From assembly GCF_001264245.1 (NCBI RefSeq), contig NZ_CP011339.1, positions 2,170,001 to 2,234,000 of the forward strand: a stretch of DNA of 64,000 nt. Reading direction: 5' to 3'. A model generated the notes under the pieces. That model was given only the letters and a program-made list of their open reading frames with translations, made no database searches and had not been told where the DNA came from. The stretch is from Microcystis panniformis FACHB-1757 (GTDB lineage: Bacteria > Cyanobacteriota > Cyanobacteriia > Cyanobacteriales > Microcystaceae). The position numbers and the translations under genes are program-made. Positions 1 through 8,216 of the stretch are shown piece after piece (position 1 is the stretch's first letter; each line of letters starts with the position of its first letter).

Positions 1-51
1 TTTTTGGTCGATTAATTCTTGAAAGTTAACGGAATGTTCGGAGGTTTGCAT
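1..51 (-). CDS. glcF: Glycolate oxidase iron-sulfur subunit, N-terminal end only (window edge)
   Basis: The reverse strand opens with ATG at 51-49 and reads MQTSEHSVNFQELIDQK to the window edge, so only 17 codons are visible. It starts 9 bases after the stop of the upstream glcE-like gene on the same strand. GlcF, the iron-sulfur partner of GlcD/GlcE, normally follows glcE, and a short polar N-terminus of this kind fits. The identity rests mainly on the neighbour, because no cysteine cluster is in view. Confidence 0.55.
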   Translation of the reverse strand, partial: MQTSEHSVNFQELIDQK

Positions 52-60
52 AATTTTTAA

Positions 61-1347
61 TTAGATTTTGTTAAGAAAGCGTTCAGGACTAAAAATACCG
101 TGAGGATCGAATTTAGTTTTTAGGGTTTTCATCATGGTGATTGCGTTACCTGTATAACCCCAAGGTTCAATTTTTTCCTTTAGCGATGGAGGTGCGGTTA
201 ACACCGTTAGATAACCCTGATTGGCACTGCATAAAGAGCGAATTTTGTCAAGATTTTCCTCCGATTTTAAGATAACTTTACCCACCCCGCTACTAATATT
301 AATCGAGGCTAGTCCGTTAATTTGGTCGATAACTAGAGCTAAATTGCTGGGTAATAATCCTATTTTGCCGAAAAAATTGCCCTCTTGGCCGGAATTATCC
401 ATTGTTTTTCGGTATCTTTGCCATAGAGAAACTGCTGCCTCATCCCGATAATAATTAGTCTGACAATCTAACTGTTGTCCTAAATAACTCACCTGTTGCG
501 ATTGTTCGCTAATACTTTCGGGAATGCTTTGAAAACGCAGCAGTAAAGCGACTTTTTCCCCTAATCCTAGTGCTTGCGTCATCCCTGGGTTTAAACATTC
601 AGCCACGGTGGGAGTTAAGGCCGATTGCCGAATAACTTGACTTAATTTACTAATATTTTCGCTATTTCCAGTGATTATCAGGGTTTCTGAGTTAGCAGTT
701 TCGGGATACAGTCGTAGGGTAATCTGATCGATAATCCCTAAAGTGCCGTAGGAACCCGTAAATAGCTTCATCATGTCGTATCCCGCCACATTCTTGACCA
801 CACGCCCTCCAGCTTTAGCAATCTCGCCATCGTGACGGATAAAGGAGAATCCTAGGATCAGATCCCGGACTCCACCGTATCTTTGCCGCCATGTTCCCGC
901 ATCGGCCGTGGCCATAATACCGCCAATCGTGGCATTATCAGCGAAACTGGGATCAAGAGGAATAAATTGACCGCTAGGAGCTAAAAAAGCCTGTAAATCC
1001 GCTAGTTTAAGCCCAGCTTGCACGGTTATAGTTAAATCTCCCCTAGCATGGTCAATAATCCGGTTGAGATTTTGGGTACTAACTAAAATATCGGGCGACT
1101 CGACTAACCCACCCCAATCTAATTTACTGCCTTGACCGTAGGCCAGTAAAGACAGACGATTTTCGTTGGTAAAACGCACCAGAGAGGATAAAGCGGTTGT
1201 ATTAGCGGGATAGACTAGAATTTCAGGACTTTTGCCCCTAATTGCCCTTGATAATCTTTCTTGTTCCTCTTTTGGCACTTGTGGCCAGGCAATAACCGTC
1301 GTGTCGGGGGGTAAAATAGAAGTTATCTGAACAGCGATCGCAGTCAT
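61..1347 (-). CDS. glcE: Glycolate oxidase FAD-binding subunit GlcE-like
   Basis: This 428-residue protein is a PCMH/FAD_binding_4-type flavoprotein. The N-terminal half carries the FAD-binding fold, with LLAYGQGSKLDWGG near residues 70-80, DNATIGGIMATADAG near 137-150 and GGRVVKNVAGYDMMKL near 180-195. It lacks the long C-terminal domain of GlcD and has the length of GlcE. GlcE works with GlcD and GlcF to oxidise photorespiratory 2-phosphoglycolate-derived glycolate to glyoxylate. The next gene on the same strand begins 9 bases on and looks like glcF, suggesting an operon. A GCGATCGC octamer overlaps the start region. No upstream glcD is seen nearby. Confidence 0.8.
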   Translation of the reverse strand: MTAIAVQITSILPPDTTVIAWPQVPKEEQERLSRAIRGKSPEILVYPANTTALSSLVRFTNENRLSLLAYGQGSKLDWGGLVESPDILVSTQNLNRIIDHARGDLTITVQAGLKLADLQAFLAPSGQFIPLDPSFADNATIGGIMATADAGTWRQRYGGVRDLILGFSFIRHDGEIAKAGGRVVKNVAGYDMMKLFTGSYGTLGIIDQITLRLYPETANSETLIITGNSENISKLSQVIRQSALTPTVAECLNPGMTQALGLGEKVALLLRFQSIPESISEQSQQVSYLGQQLDCQTNYYRDEAAVSLWQRYRKTMDNSGQEGNFFGKIGLLPSNLALVIDQINGLASINISSGVGKVILKSEENLDKIRSLCSANQGYLTVLTAPPSLKEKIEPWGYTGNAITMMKTLKTKFDPHGIFSPERFLNKI

Positions 1348-1586
1348 ATTTTACAAAAGAATTGAGGAGTGAGGAGTCAGGACTTACCGGCCGCTAATGG
1401 CGAAGAATGGGGGTAATGCTGGGGCTAATCAGTAATTTTGGGCCTCTATTAATTAGATTACCTTAGTTTGGCTCTCCATCTCCGATGTCGGGCAATTCCA
1501 GCAATATTGAGGCACAAAGAAGTCAGCTAATAACTAACTGCTAAGTAGCTGGTTATAATTAAATTAAAAATGGATTTTAGGTTCGA

Positions 1587-1628
1587 TCCCCCCTTAGTCC
1601 CCCCTTAATCCCCCCTTAATAAGGGGGG
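1587..1628. repeat. C-rich direct repeats closing in a hairpin
   Basis: The 371-base spacer 1348-1718 between glcE and the aminotransferase holds no gene. Three tandem copies of a C6-TTA(A/G)T unit are followed by AAGGGGGG. The last copy pairs with it as CCCCCCTTA-A-TAAGGGGGG (1610-1628), a near-perfect hairpin. This kind of C/G-rich repeat is common between cyanobacterial genes. It could act as a weak terminator or simply be a dispersed repeat. The rest of the spacer shows nothing further. Confidence 0.6.
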
Positions 1629-1718
1629 CATCTGATAATTTTTAACGCCTACCTACTTAAATTAGCCATACACTCGTGCCATAATGGTAGATTACCTCGA
1701 TCAGTAAGCCAAGAAGTA

Positions 1719-2906
1719 ATGAGTGTAGATTGGACGAATAGCCGCGCCAAGCGATTAAGTGCCTTACCCCCCTACGTTTTCGCCCGCTTGGATGAATTAA
1801 AAGCCTTAGCCCGCAAAGAAGGACTAGATTTAATCGATTTAGGTATGGGCAACCCGGACGGTTTTGCTCCGCGTCCGGTTATCGAAGCGGCCATTCAAGC
1901 TTTTGAAACGCCCCAATTTCACGGTTATCCCCCCTTTGAAGGAACCGCCAGTTTTCGAGAAGCGATCGCTAAATGGTATGATCGCTCTTATGGTGTGGAA
2001 CTCAATCCCGATAACGAAGCTTTACCCTTGCTCGGTTCCAAAGAGGGCCTATCTCACCTCGCCCTAGCTTATGTTAACCCCGGCGATGTGGTCTTAGTTC
2101 CCAGTCCCGCCTATCCCGCCCATTTTCGCGGTCCTTTGATTGCTGGGGCGACGCTATACCCGATTATTTTAAAAGCAGAACAGGATTGGCTGATAGATAT
2201 CGATTCTATCCCCGAAGATGTGGCTAAACAGGCGAAAATCCTCTATTTTAACTATCCCAGTAACCCCACCGCCGCCGTTGCCCCTCGGGAATTTTTTGAA
2301 AAAATCGTTGCTTGGGCCCAGCAATATGAGATTATGCTCGTCCATGATCTCTGTTATGCTGAATTAAGTTTTGATGGTTATCAGCCCACCAGTTTATTAG
2401 AAATTCCGGGGGCAAAAGAGATTAGTGTGGAATTTCATACCCTCTCGAAAACCTATAATATGGCCGGGTGGCGCGTCGGTTTTGTCGTGGGCAATGCCGA
2501 TATTATTCAAGGGTTACGCACCCTGAAAACTAATCTCGATTATGGTATCTTTTCCGTCATCCAAAAAGCGGCCGAAACCGCCCTACAACTGCCGGATGAA
2601 TACGTCAAACAAGTACAGGAAAGATACCGGCAGCGACGAGATTTTTTAATCAAAGGTTTGGGGCAATTAGGTTGGGATATTCCCCCCTCTAAGGCGACAA
2701 TGTATCTCTGGATTCCCTGTAGCGTCGGCATGACTTCCACGGATTTTGCCCTCAGCGTCCTGCAAAAAACTGGTGTCGTCGTCACTCCGGGTAATGCTTT
2801 TGGAGAGGGAGGGGAAGGTTATGTGCGCGTCAGTTTAATCGCCGATATCCCGCGATTAGGGGAAGCTTTACAGCGCCTCGAAGATGCGGGAATTCGCTAT
2901 CGGTAA
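1719..2906 (+). CDS. Class I/II PLP aminotransferase (LL-diaminopimelate/aspartate aminotransferase-like)
   Basis: This 395-residue fold-type I aminotransferase shows the expected features in order: LIDLGMGNPDG near residue 40, the GYPPFEGTASFREAIA loop near 75-90, YFNYPSNPTAAVAP near 175-190, and the PLP-lysine motif HTLSKTYNMAGWRVGF near 240-255. The sequence type matches the group annotated in cyanobacteria as LL-diaminopimelate, aspartate or alanine aminotransferase. A role in amino-acid nitrogen transfer or lysine/diaminopimelate synthesis is therefore likely, but the exact substrate cannot be read from sequence. It is a stand-alone gene ending about 100 bases before radC. Confidence 0.8.
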   Translation: MSVDWTNSRAKRLSALPPYVFARLDELKALARKEGLDLIDLGMGNPDGFAPRPVIEAAIQAFETPQFHGYPPFEGTASFREAIAKWYDRSYGVELNPDNEALPLLGSKEGLSHLALAYVNPGDVVLVPSPAYPAHFRGPLIAGATLYPIILKAEQDWLIDIDSIPEDVAKQAKILYFNYPSNPTAAVAPREFFEKIVAWAQQYEIMLVHDLCYAELSFDGYQPTSLLEIPGAKEISVEFHTLSKTYNMAGWRVGFVVGNADIIQGLRTLKTNLDYGIFSVIQKAAETALQLPDEYVKQVQERYRQRRDFLIKGLGQLGWDIPPSKATMYLWIPCSVGMTSTDFALSVLQKTGVVVTPGNAFGEGGEGYVRVSLIADIPRLGEALQRLEDAGIRYR

Positions 2907-3003
2907 GGAGAGTTTTTCCCCTTGATTTACCGGCCAAATCCCTCTAGGCACTGGCTAAAATTGCGATTATGATGGAATTTTATCGCGGTAGCTTGCCACT
3001 TCC

Positions 3004-3735
3004 ATGACCTACAGCTTAAGAATTGCCGATATTCCCGTCAGTGAAAGACCAAGGGAACGTTTAATCAGTGTCGGGGCGAAAAACCTCAGTAACGCCGAAT
3101 TATTAGCGATTTTACTGGCTACAGGTCAAGGTAAGGGGAAACTCTCGGCCGTGGGTTTAGGACAGCATATTCTCAACGAATTGAGTAAATATCGCCGGGA
3201 GCCTTTGGACGTTTTGAGGGATATTCAGCCCCAAGAATTAACCGCTATTCATGGCATTGGACCGGCTAAGGCTACTACTATTCTAGCGGCGATCGAATTG
3301 GGAAAACGAGCTTTTCAACGACGACCGACGGAAAAAATGGTTATCGATAGTCCCGATACCGCTGCCGCCATACTTGGACACGAACTAATGTATCAGTCTC
3401 AGGAACGTTTCGCCGTTATTTTACTCGATGTCAAAAATCAGTTAATCGCACTCAAAGTGATTACTATCGGCACAGCTACAGAAACACTGGTACATCCGCG
3501 AGAAATCTTTCGAGAAGTAGTGAAACAATCAGCTACTAAGTTAATTATCGCCCATAATCACCCCACCGGGTCACTTGTGCCTAGTCAAGACGATATTTTA
3601 CTCACAGAACAATTATTACAGGGAGCTACCTATCTAGCCATTCCTCTCCTAGATCATTTGATCCTCGGTAATGGCAACTTCCAAAGTCTTCGCCAAATCA
3701 CGGATCTTTGGGAAAAATATCCCCAAGAAGATTGA
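3004..3735 (+). CDS. radC: RadC-family JAB-domain protein
   Basis: This 243-residue protein has the usual RadC order. An N-terminal UPF0758 segment contains a helix-hairpin-helix (IHGIGPAKATTILAAIELG, about residues 81-99). A JAB/MPN metalloprotease-like domain follows with HNHPTGSLVPSQDD (about 182-195), giving the H-x-H-(x10)-D metal site. All metal ligands are present, so it appears intact. The family name comes from an E. coli repair locus, but its biochemical role is unsettled. It follows the aminotransferase by about 97 bases in the same direction and may share transcripts with it. Confidence 0.9.
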   Translation: MTYSLRIADIPVSERPRERLISVGAKNLSNAELLAILLATGQGKGKLSAVGLGQHILNELSKYRREPLDVLRDIQPQELTAIHGIGPAKATTILAAIELGKRAFQRRPTEKMVIDSPDTAAAILGHELMYQSQERFAVILLDVKNQLIALKVITIGTATETLVHPREIFREVVKQSATKLIIAHNHPTGSLVPSQDDILLTEQLLQGATYLAIPLLDHLILGNGNFQSLRQITDLWEKYPQED

Positions 3736-3819
3736 CAGAAAAGACACTCGATCTTTGTAGTTTAATTTTTTAGCCGTTTCAATTGGGCGTTAATTTCTTC
3801 AAACATTATGCGATCGCTG

Positions 3820-4110
3820 TCAAGGATTGGGGAGAAAACCAAAAATTTTGGCCGCTCCTCCTAAAATGGCAACAACCAAAGCTATCAGAATCCCCCGATT
3901 GGTAAATTCCTGATCAGCGACTCTTGCAGTTAACCCTTTAATTTCTCCGGTTAGTCGTTCATCTAAAGCTTTAATGTCCCCTCTTAATTCTGATTGTCCT
4001 ATCTCTAGCTTGTTTAAACGCTCGTTGACATCTCTTTGTAAAAAGTCGATTTTCCCCTCAATCCTTGTCAAGACAGCCTCAAGGGAATAAGTGACCGTTT
4101 CGTTAGACAT
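3820..4110 (-). CDS. Small coiled-coil protein with C-terminal membrane helix
   Basis: This 96-residue protein has a long charged heptad-rich region (about residues 10-66, IEGKIDFLQRDVNERLNKLE type), followed by one hydrophobic helix (GILIALVVAILGGAAKIFGF, about 73-92). Small proteins of this design are common in cyanobacteria and have no agreed function. The helix would place it in a membrane with the coiled coil in the cytoplasm. It converges on radC. A MITE-like repeat begins about 20 bases upstream of its start codon and could influence its promoter. Confidence 0.6.
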   Translation of the reverse strand: MSNETVTYSLEAVLTRIEGKIDFLQRDVNERLNKLEIGQSELRGDIKALDERLTGEIKGLTARVADQEFTNRGILIALVVAILGGAAKIFGFLPNP

Positions 4111-4131
4111 TTTGCTAAACTCCTAATTAAT

Positions 4132-4353
4132 TAGGGCTTGCTGAATAAATGTGAAATGTAGGCAAGGTAAGAGTTTTGTGGCTTTTCTTGCGAAACAGGT
4201 GCAAGATTTTGAGATAATCGTGCTTCAAAACCTGGCATCTTGAGCGGCGATTGCGTCCTGTAGGGGCGAAGCATTCGGGTAATAACCTATCGGTGAAACC
4301 GCAGATTTTCTATCCGAATGCTTCGCCCGTACTTTTTAAGCAAACCCGAATTA
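4132..4353. mobile_element. MITE-like element, TAGGG(T/C)TTGCTGAA family
   Basis: The left end TAGGGCTTGCTGAATAA matches the ends of elements at 5958 and 47213. The right end (CTTTTTAAGCAAACCCGAATTA) is a degenerate inverted copy. Inside are perfect 15-base arms GGGCGAAGCATTCGG (4264-4278) and CCGAATGCTTCGCCC (4314-4328), separated by 35 bases, which would fold as a strong hairpin. It has no reading frame of its own. The internal hairpin may be a second element nested in the first. It occupies most of the 558-base gap before purM. Confidence 0.55.
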
Positions 4354-4432
4354 AGTAATCTCAATTAATTGTTAGATAGTGGCGCAGACTTCTGATTCTT
4401 TGTATCTTATCTTTAATTGTAACCGGCTACTT

Positions 4433-4516
4433 AGTCGATGATAGGTGCTGGGTTACTTTAATCATAGTCCATCACACAATCACACCAATCACAGTCGATG
4501 ATAGGTGCTGCGTTAC
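4433..4516. repeat. 24-base direct repeats flanking a 36-base segment
   Basis: AGTCGATGATAGGTGCTG followed by (G/C)GTTAC occurs at 4433-4456 and again at 4493-4516 with one difference in 24 bases. The second copy runs into GCGTTACGACGG..ACGCACCCTAC, which looks like the end of another dispersed element. The pair may mark a duplicated target or an element remnant. There is no coding potential here. Confidence 0.5.
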
Positions 4517-4668
4517 GACGGATTCTCACCTTCGAGTCAAAGCAGCAATTTTCCGTCTCACGCACCCTACGCTTTACCTCCCACTTCCCAATTCATAATT
4601 CATAATTTATAATTCCCATGGGACCGAAATCTGGGTAAAATTTGAGAGATACAATCGGTCAATTGGGC

Positions 4669-5694
4669 ATGGATTATAAAGAAGCGGGCGTGGATGTGGA
4701 AGCGGGACGCGCTTTTGTCGAGAAAATTCGCCAAAATGTGGAAAGTACCTTCCGTCCCGAAGTTATCGGCGGTTTAGGCGGTTTTGGCGGCTATTTTCAG
4801 TTACCTTCCGGTTATCGGCAACCAGTGTTAGTATCGGGAACTGATGGTGTAGGAACCAAGCTAAAAATTGCCCATAGTCTCAATCGCCATGATACGGTCG
4901 GAATTGACCTGGTGGCCATGTGCGTCAACGATGTCCTAACCTCCGGGGCTGAACCTTTATTTTTCTTGGATTATCTGGCCACTGGTAAACTGGAAGCGTC
5001 ACAGTTAGCGGCGGTGGTATCGGGAATCGCTAGGGCCTGTCGTGATAGTGGTTGTACTCTTTTGGGAGGGGAAACGGCGGAGATGCCGGGGTTTTATTCG
5101 GCGGGAGAGTACGATTTAGCCGGTTTTTGCGTCGGTATTGTCGAAAAAAGTCAATTACTCGACGGCAGTAAGGTGCAAATCGGCGATGTGGCTATCGGTT
5201 TAGCCAGTAGTGGGGTTCACAGTAACGGTTTTAGTCTTGTTCGTAAGATTATCGACACCCAGGGCTTAAATTGGCAAGATTGCCCCGAAATTTTGTCCGG
5301 CTCTAGCTTAGGTGAAGTTTTGTTAACTCCCACTAGACTTTATGTCAAACCTGTGCTAGAACTGCTGCGCTCTGGGTTAGATATTCACGCCATGGCCCAC
5401 ATTACTGGGGGTGGCATCCCGGAAAATTTGCCCCGCTGCTTGGGTAAAGGGCAGTCTGTGCGGATTTACCGCGAAAGTTGGCCAGTTTTGCCAATTTTTC
5501 ACTGGTTAGCCCAGATGGGTTCGGTTAATCCCGAAGCCATGTTTAATACTTTCAATATGGGTATCGGTTTTGTGATCATTGTCCCATCAGATCTGGCGCA
5601 ATTGACTATTAATCAACTACAATCCTCTGGGATTAATGCCTACCAAATCGGCGAAGTGATTGCCGGTAAGGGGGAAATTGTTGGGCTTGATTAA
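4669..5694 (+). CDS. purM: Phosphoribosylformylglycinamidine cyclo-ligase (AIR synthetase)
   Basis: PurM closes the imidazole ring of FGAM with ATP to give AIR, the fifth step of purine synthesis. I chose ATG 4669 (MDYKEAGVDVEAG) over a TTG 27 bases upstream, because family members begin at this motif. The resulting 341 residues match the usual length. Visible signatures are GTDGVGTKLKIA (about 60-71), DLVAMCVNDV (about 84-93), LLGGETAEMPGFY (about 130-142) and SGVHSNGFSLVR (about 183-194), all typical of the PurM/AIRS fold. The gene stands alone, with repeat-rich spacers on both sides. Confidence 0.93.
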   Translation: MDYKEAGVDVEAGRAFVEKIRQNVESTFRPEVIGGLGGFGGYFQLPSGYRQPVLVSGTDGVGTKLKIAHSLNRHDTVGIDLVAMCVNDVLTSGAEPLFFLDYLATGKLEASQLAAVVSGIARACRDSGCTLLGGETAEMPGFYSAGEYDLAGFCVGIVEKSQLLDGSKVQIGDVAIGLASSGVHSNGFSLVRKIIDTQGLNWQDCPEILSGSSLGEVLLTPTRLYVKPVLELLRSGLDIHAMAHITGGGIPENLPRCLGKGQSVRIYRESWPVLPIFHWLAQMGSVNPEAMFNTFNMGIGFVIIVPSDLAQLTINQLQSSGINAYQIGEVIAGKGEIVGLD

Positions 5695-5812
5695 AGTTAG
5701 TTGAGGCTAAGAAGATTTTGCCATCAATTCCACCAAAAAATCAGGTTGACTGGCTGGGATAGCAGCAGAGTTTCGGCCTATCCCCAACCCAATTTATATT
5801 AAGTTTTTTTAC

Positions 5813-5953
5813 TTAGGGACTTGCGCTTTGATAATGTACCTTTTGGGCGAACGCAGTTCGCTCCTACATTGTGGACAAAATCCGTTACTGTAGGGGCGCA
5901 AAGCTTGCGCCCTCCGATCAATTGGGATATTATTCTCACGCAAGTCCCTTAAG
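5813..5953. mobile_element. MITE-like element with AGGGACTTGCG inverted ends
   Basis: Perfect 11-base inverted ends AGGGACTTGCG (5815-5825) and CGCAAGTCCCT (5939-5949) lie inside CTTA/TTAAG. They bound about 140 bases without a reading frame. Two nested stem-loops lie inside: a GCGAACGCAGTTCGC-type stem near 5850 and a GGGCGCAAAGCTTGCGCCC stem near 5894-5912. The layout is that of a non-autonomous transposable element. Only one copy was recognised in this window. Confidence 0.65.
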
Positions 5954-5957
5954 TAGT

Positions 5958-6160
5958 TAGGGTCTGCTGAATAAATCTAACAACCTTGTTGGATAAGACT
6001 TTTGGACTTTTTTTCCCTCAAAAAGTGCCAGCCATTGCGGGGATCGGGGGGAAAATCCCTGGACTTTTTCCCTGAAAATTAGGTAGTTGACCACCTAAAA
6101 ATCGATAAAACCCCACACCCCACACCCTGCCCCCAGGAAAAGCTTTTTCAGCATACCCTA
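5958..6160. mobile_element. MITE-like element, TAGGG(T/C)TTGCTGAA family
   Basis: This 203-base segment is bounded by TAGGGTCTGCTGAA (5958-5971) and its inverted copy TTCAGCATACCCTA (6147-6160), matching at 13 of 14 positions. There is no reading frame inside. The right half carries the short CCCCACACC repeats also seen beside related ends at 50402-50498. Related ends occur at 4132 and 47213, so this is a family. It stops only 36 bases before the first CRISPR-like repeat at 6197. Confidence 0.65.
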
Positions 6161-6196
6161 CTTATACCTAGATAGAATTAGGTCAGAACCTCATCA

Positions 6197-6304
6197 ACTT
6201 GCTTCCAATTCGTGAAGCGTCTGAATGGAAACCCGTGAGAAACAAAAGACGAGGGTTCTTTTGGACTAACTTGCTTCCAATTCGTGAAGCGTCTGACAGA
6301 AGAG
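6197..6304 (+). CRISPR. Minimal CRISPR relic: two repeats, one spacer
   Basis: A 36-base repeat at 6197-6232 starts ACTTGCTTCCAATTCGTG and ends AATGGAAAC, a typical cyanobacterial CRISPR 3' end. Its first 28 bases recur exactly at 6269-6296, while the last 8 bases of that copy have degenerated. That is the pattern of a terminal repeat when the leader is on the left. The spacer between them (6233-6268) is also 36 bases, a normal size. No cas gene lies in the window, and a MITE ends 36 bases upstream, where a leader would be. Two copies alone cannot exclude an ordinary direct repeat. Confidence 0.55.
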
Positions 6305-6351
6305 ACCACAAACGCGGGATACCCCTCCGCACCACCTAAAAGGAGAATCTA

Positions 6352-6726
6352 ATGTTCAAAATCGATACTTGCTGTACTCTAGTACCCTACTTTGAAGTAC
6401 AAGAAGGAAAAATTGCTGCGTTTAAGGAACTAGGCCCCAAGTTCATTGAGAGAACCCGCACCGAAGAGGGCTGTATCCATTATGCTTTTTCCTTTAGCGG
6501 CAATATTGCTCATTGCCGCGAGGGTTACGTCGATGCCTCCGCAGTTCTTGCCCACCTACAAAACGTCGGGGAACTGCTAGACGAAGTTCTCAAAATCGCC
6601 AAGATTATTCGCCTAGAAGTTCACGCTCCCGCTGCCGAAATCGAAAAACTGCGAGAGCCGTTGGCTTCTCTTAACCCTCAGTTCTTCATTCTCGACGAAG
6701 GTATTCGTCGCACCAGCGAAGCTTAA
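6352..6726 (+). CDS. Antibiotic biosynthesis monooxygenase (ABM)-fold protein
   Basis: This 124-residue protein has the dimeric ferredoxin-like ABM signature: FEVQEGKIAAFKEL near residues 14-27, then TRTEEGCIHYAFSF near 35-48, REGYVDASAVLAHLQN near 57-72, and a second strand set to the end. ABM-fold proteins include cofactor-free quinol monooxygenases and detoxifying oxygenases. The substrate here is unknown. ATG at 6352 is preceded by a good ribosome-binding site (AAAGGAG, 7 bases upstream). The gene lies 47 bases downstream of the CRISPR-like repeats and has no obvious operon partner. Confidence 0.75.
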   Translation: MFKIDTCCTLVPYFEVQEGKIAAFKELGPKFIERTRTEEGCIHYAFSFSGNIAHCREGYVDASAVLAHLQNVGELLDEVLKIAKIIRLEVHAPAAEIEKLREPLASLNPQFFILDEGIRRTSEA

Positions 6727-7004
6727 CCGCGGACTGACACAAAAGAGAAGGAGTAAACTAGAGATTAAGTAAAGGATCATCTAGAAAAATGCTCCTTCTA
6801 GAACAATTCGAGCAAATATCGGACTATCGTGGCAACCATGGCTAACGGGGTGACAAGCAGATTGAAAGCGATACGGGGTGTGGGAGAAATCTTAAGACCA
6901 ACGAAAGAATTGATACTTATTTCAGCCAACCCAAATCAATTAGCCTGATTGTCCCCCATTATCCCTAGATTCTGGCATCTTCTCTGAAAGTAACCAGAAA
7001 GCCA
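6727..7004. other. Spacer between the ABM gene and psbA, no gene seen
   Basis: The 325 bases 6727-7051 hold no convincing reading frame. A short stem TCTAGAA..TTCTAGA (6780-6802, loop of 9) follows the ABM gene and might slow transcription, but it has no T-run. A small RNA cannot be excluded from sequence alone. Confidence 0.4.
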
Positions 7005-7034
7005 CAAAAAAGCACCCCCTTGCGGGAGTGCCTT
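7005..7034 (-). terminator. Rho-independent terminator of psbA
   Basis: On the reverse strand GCACTCCC and GGGGGTGC pair around a GCAA loop and are followed by TTTTTTG. The stem lies 18-40 bases after the psbA stop codon, as expected for a strongly transcribed gene. Confidence 0.85.
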
Positions 7035-7051
7035 TTCGTTCAGACTAGGAA

Positions 7052-8134
7052 TTAACCATTGATAGCGGGAGCAATCAGAGCCACAGGAGCCTGTTCACCA
7101 CTAGCTAAGTCTAAGGGGAAGTTGTGTGCATTGCGCTCGTGCATTACTTCCATACCGATACCAGCGCGGTTTAACACATCGGCCCAAGTACCGATTACAC
7201 GACCTTGAGAATCGAGAATCGACTGGTTGAAGTTGAAACCGTTGAGGTTGAACGCCATGGTGCTAACACCCATTGCCGTAAACCAGATACCGATTACCGG
7301 CCATGCACCTAAGAAGAAGTGCAGAGAGCGGCTGTTGTTGAAAGAAGCGTATTGGAAGATTAAACGTCCGAAGTAACCGTGAGCGGCAACGATATTGTAG
7401 GTTTCTTCTTCTTGACCGAATTTGTAACCGTAGTTCTGAGATTCGATTTCAGTGGTTTCACGCACTAAAGAAGAAGTTACTAGGGAACCGTGCATTGCAC
7501 TGAACAAGGAACCGCCGAACACACCAGCAACACCTAACATATGGAAGGGGTGCATCAGAATGTTATGTTCTGCTTGGAACACAAACATAAAGTTGAAGGT
7601 TCCAGAGATTCCTAAAGGCATACCATCAGAGAAGGAACCTTGTCCGATGGGATAGATTAAGAATACAGCAGTTGCGGCGGATACAGGTGCAGAGTAAGCT
7701 ACACAAATCCAAGGACGCATTCCTAAACGGAAAGACAGTTCCCACTGACGACCGAGGTAGCAGAAGACACCTAGTAAGAAGTGGAAAATGACTAACTGGT
7801 AGGGACCACCGTTGTATAACCACTCATCTAAGGAAGCTGCTTCCCAGATGGGGTAGAAGTGGAGTCCAATTGCGTTAGAAGAGGGAACAACTGCACCAGA
7901 GATGATGTTGTTTCCGTAGAGTAGGGAACCAGCTACAGGCTCGCGAATACCGTCGATATCTACAGGAGGAGCGGCGATAAAGGCGATGATGAAGCAGGTG
8001 GTGGCGGTGAGCAGGGTGGGGATCATGATGACACCGAACCAACCGATGTATAAACGGTTGTTGGTGCTGGTAATCCACTGGCAGAACTGCTCCCACAGGG
8101 AAGCGCTCTCGCGCTGTTGTAGAGTGGTGGTCAT
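7052..8134 (-). CDS. psbA: Photosystem II reaction centre protein D1
   Basis: This 360-residue D1 protein is complete. It binds P680, pheophytin, QB and most of the Mn4CaO5 ligands in the thylakoid membrane. Key residues are in place: Tyr161, Asp170, Glu189, His190, His198, His215, Ser264, Phe255, His272, His332, Glu333, His337, Asp342 and Ala344, followed by a 16-residue C-terminal tail that is cleaved after Ala344. Residue 130 is Gln, the low-light (D1:1) type rather than the Glu130 high-light form. The gene has its own promoter and terminator. Other psbA copies probably exist elsewhere in the genome. Confidence 0.98.
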   Translation of the reverse strand: MTTTLQQRESASLWEQFCQWITSTNNRLYIGWFGVIMIPTLLTATTCFIIAFIAAPPVDIDGIREPVAGSLLYGNNIISGAVVPSSNAIGLHFYPIWEAASLDEWLYNGGPYQLVIFHFLLGVFCYLGRQWELSFRLGMRPWICVAYSAPVSAATAVFLIYPIGQGSFSDGMPLGISGTFNFMFVFQAEHNILMHPFHMLGVAGVFGGSLFSAMHGSLVTSSLVRETTEIESQNYGYKFGQEEETYNIVAAHGYFGRLIFQYASFNNSRSLHFFLGAWPVIGIWFTAMGVSTMAFNLNGFNFNQSILDSQGRVIGTWADVLNRAGIGMEVMHERNAHNFPLDLASGEQAPVALIAPAING

Positions 8135-8187
8135 TGGTTTATGATTCCTATTAAGTTATCGAGGTACGATTGATTGATGATGTTTCT

Positions 8188-8216
8188 ATCTTAGAGAGTT
8201 TGTAACGGTTTGTAAA
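8188..8216 (-). promoter_or_regulatory. psbA promoter (sigma70-type)
   Basis: On the reverse strand TTTACA (8216-8211) and TAAGAT (8193-8188) are separated by 17 bases, about 54 bases upstream of the psbA start codon. A TTTACA -35 box is typical of cyanobacterial psbA promoters. The transcribed leader would be roughly 45-50 bases long. Light control is expected from the family, but no specific operator was recognised. Confidence 0.75.

Noticed and set aside
1578..1592. GGTTCGATCCCCC, looks like a tRNA T-arm
   Set aside because: No acceptor, D or anticodon stems can be formed around it; it is part of the C-rich repeat.
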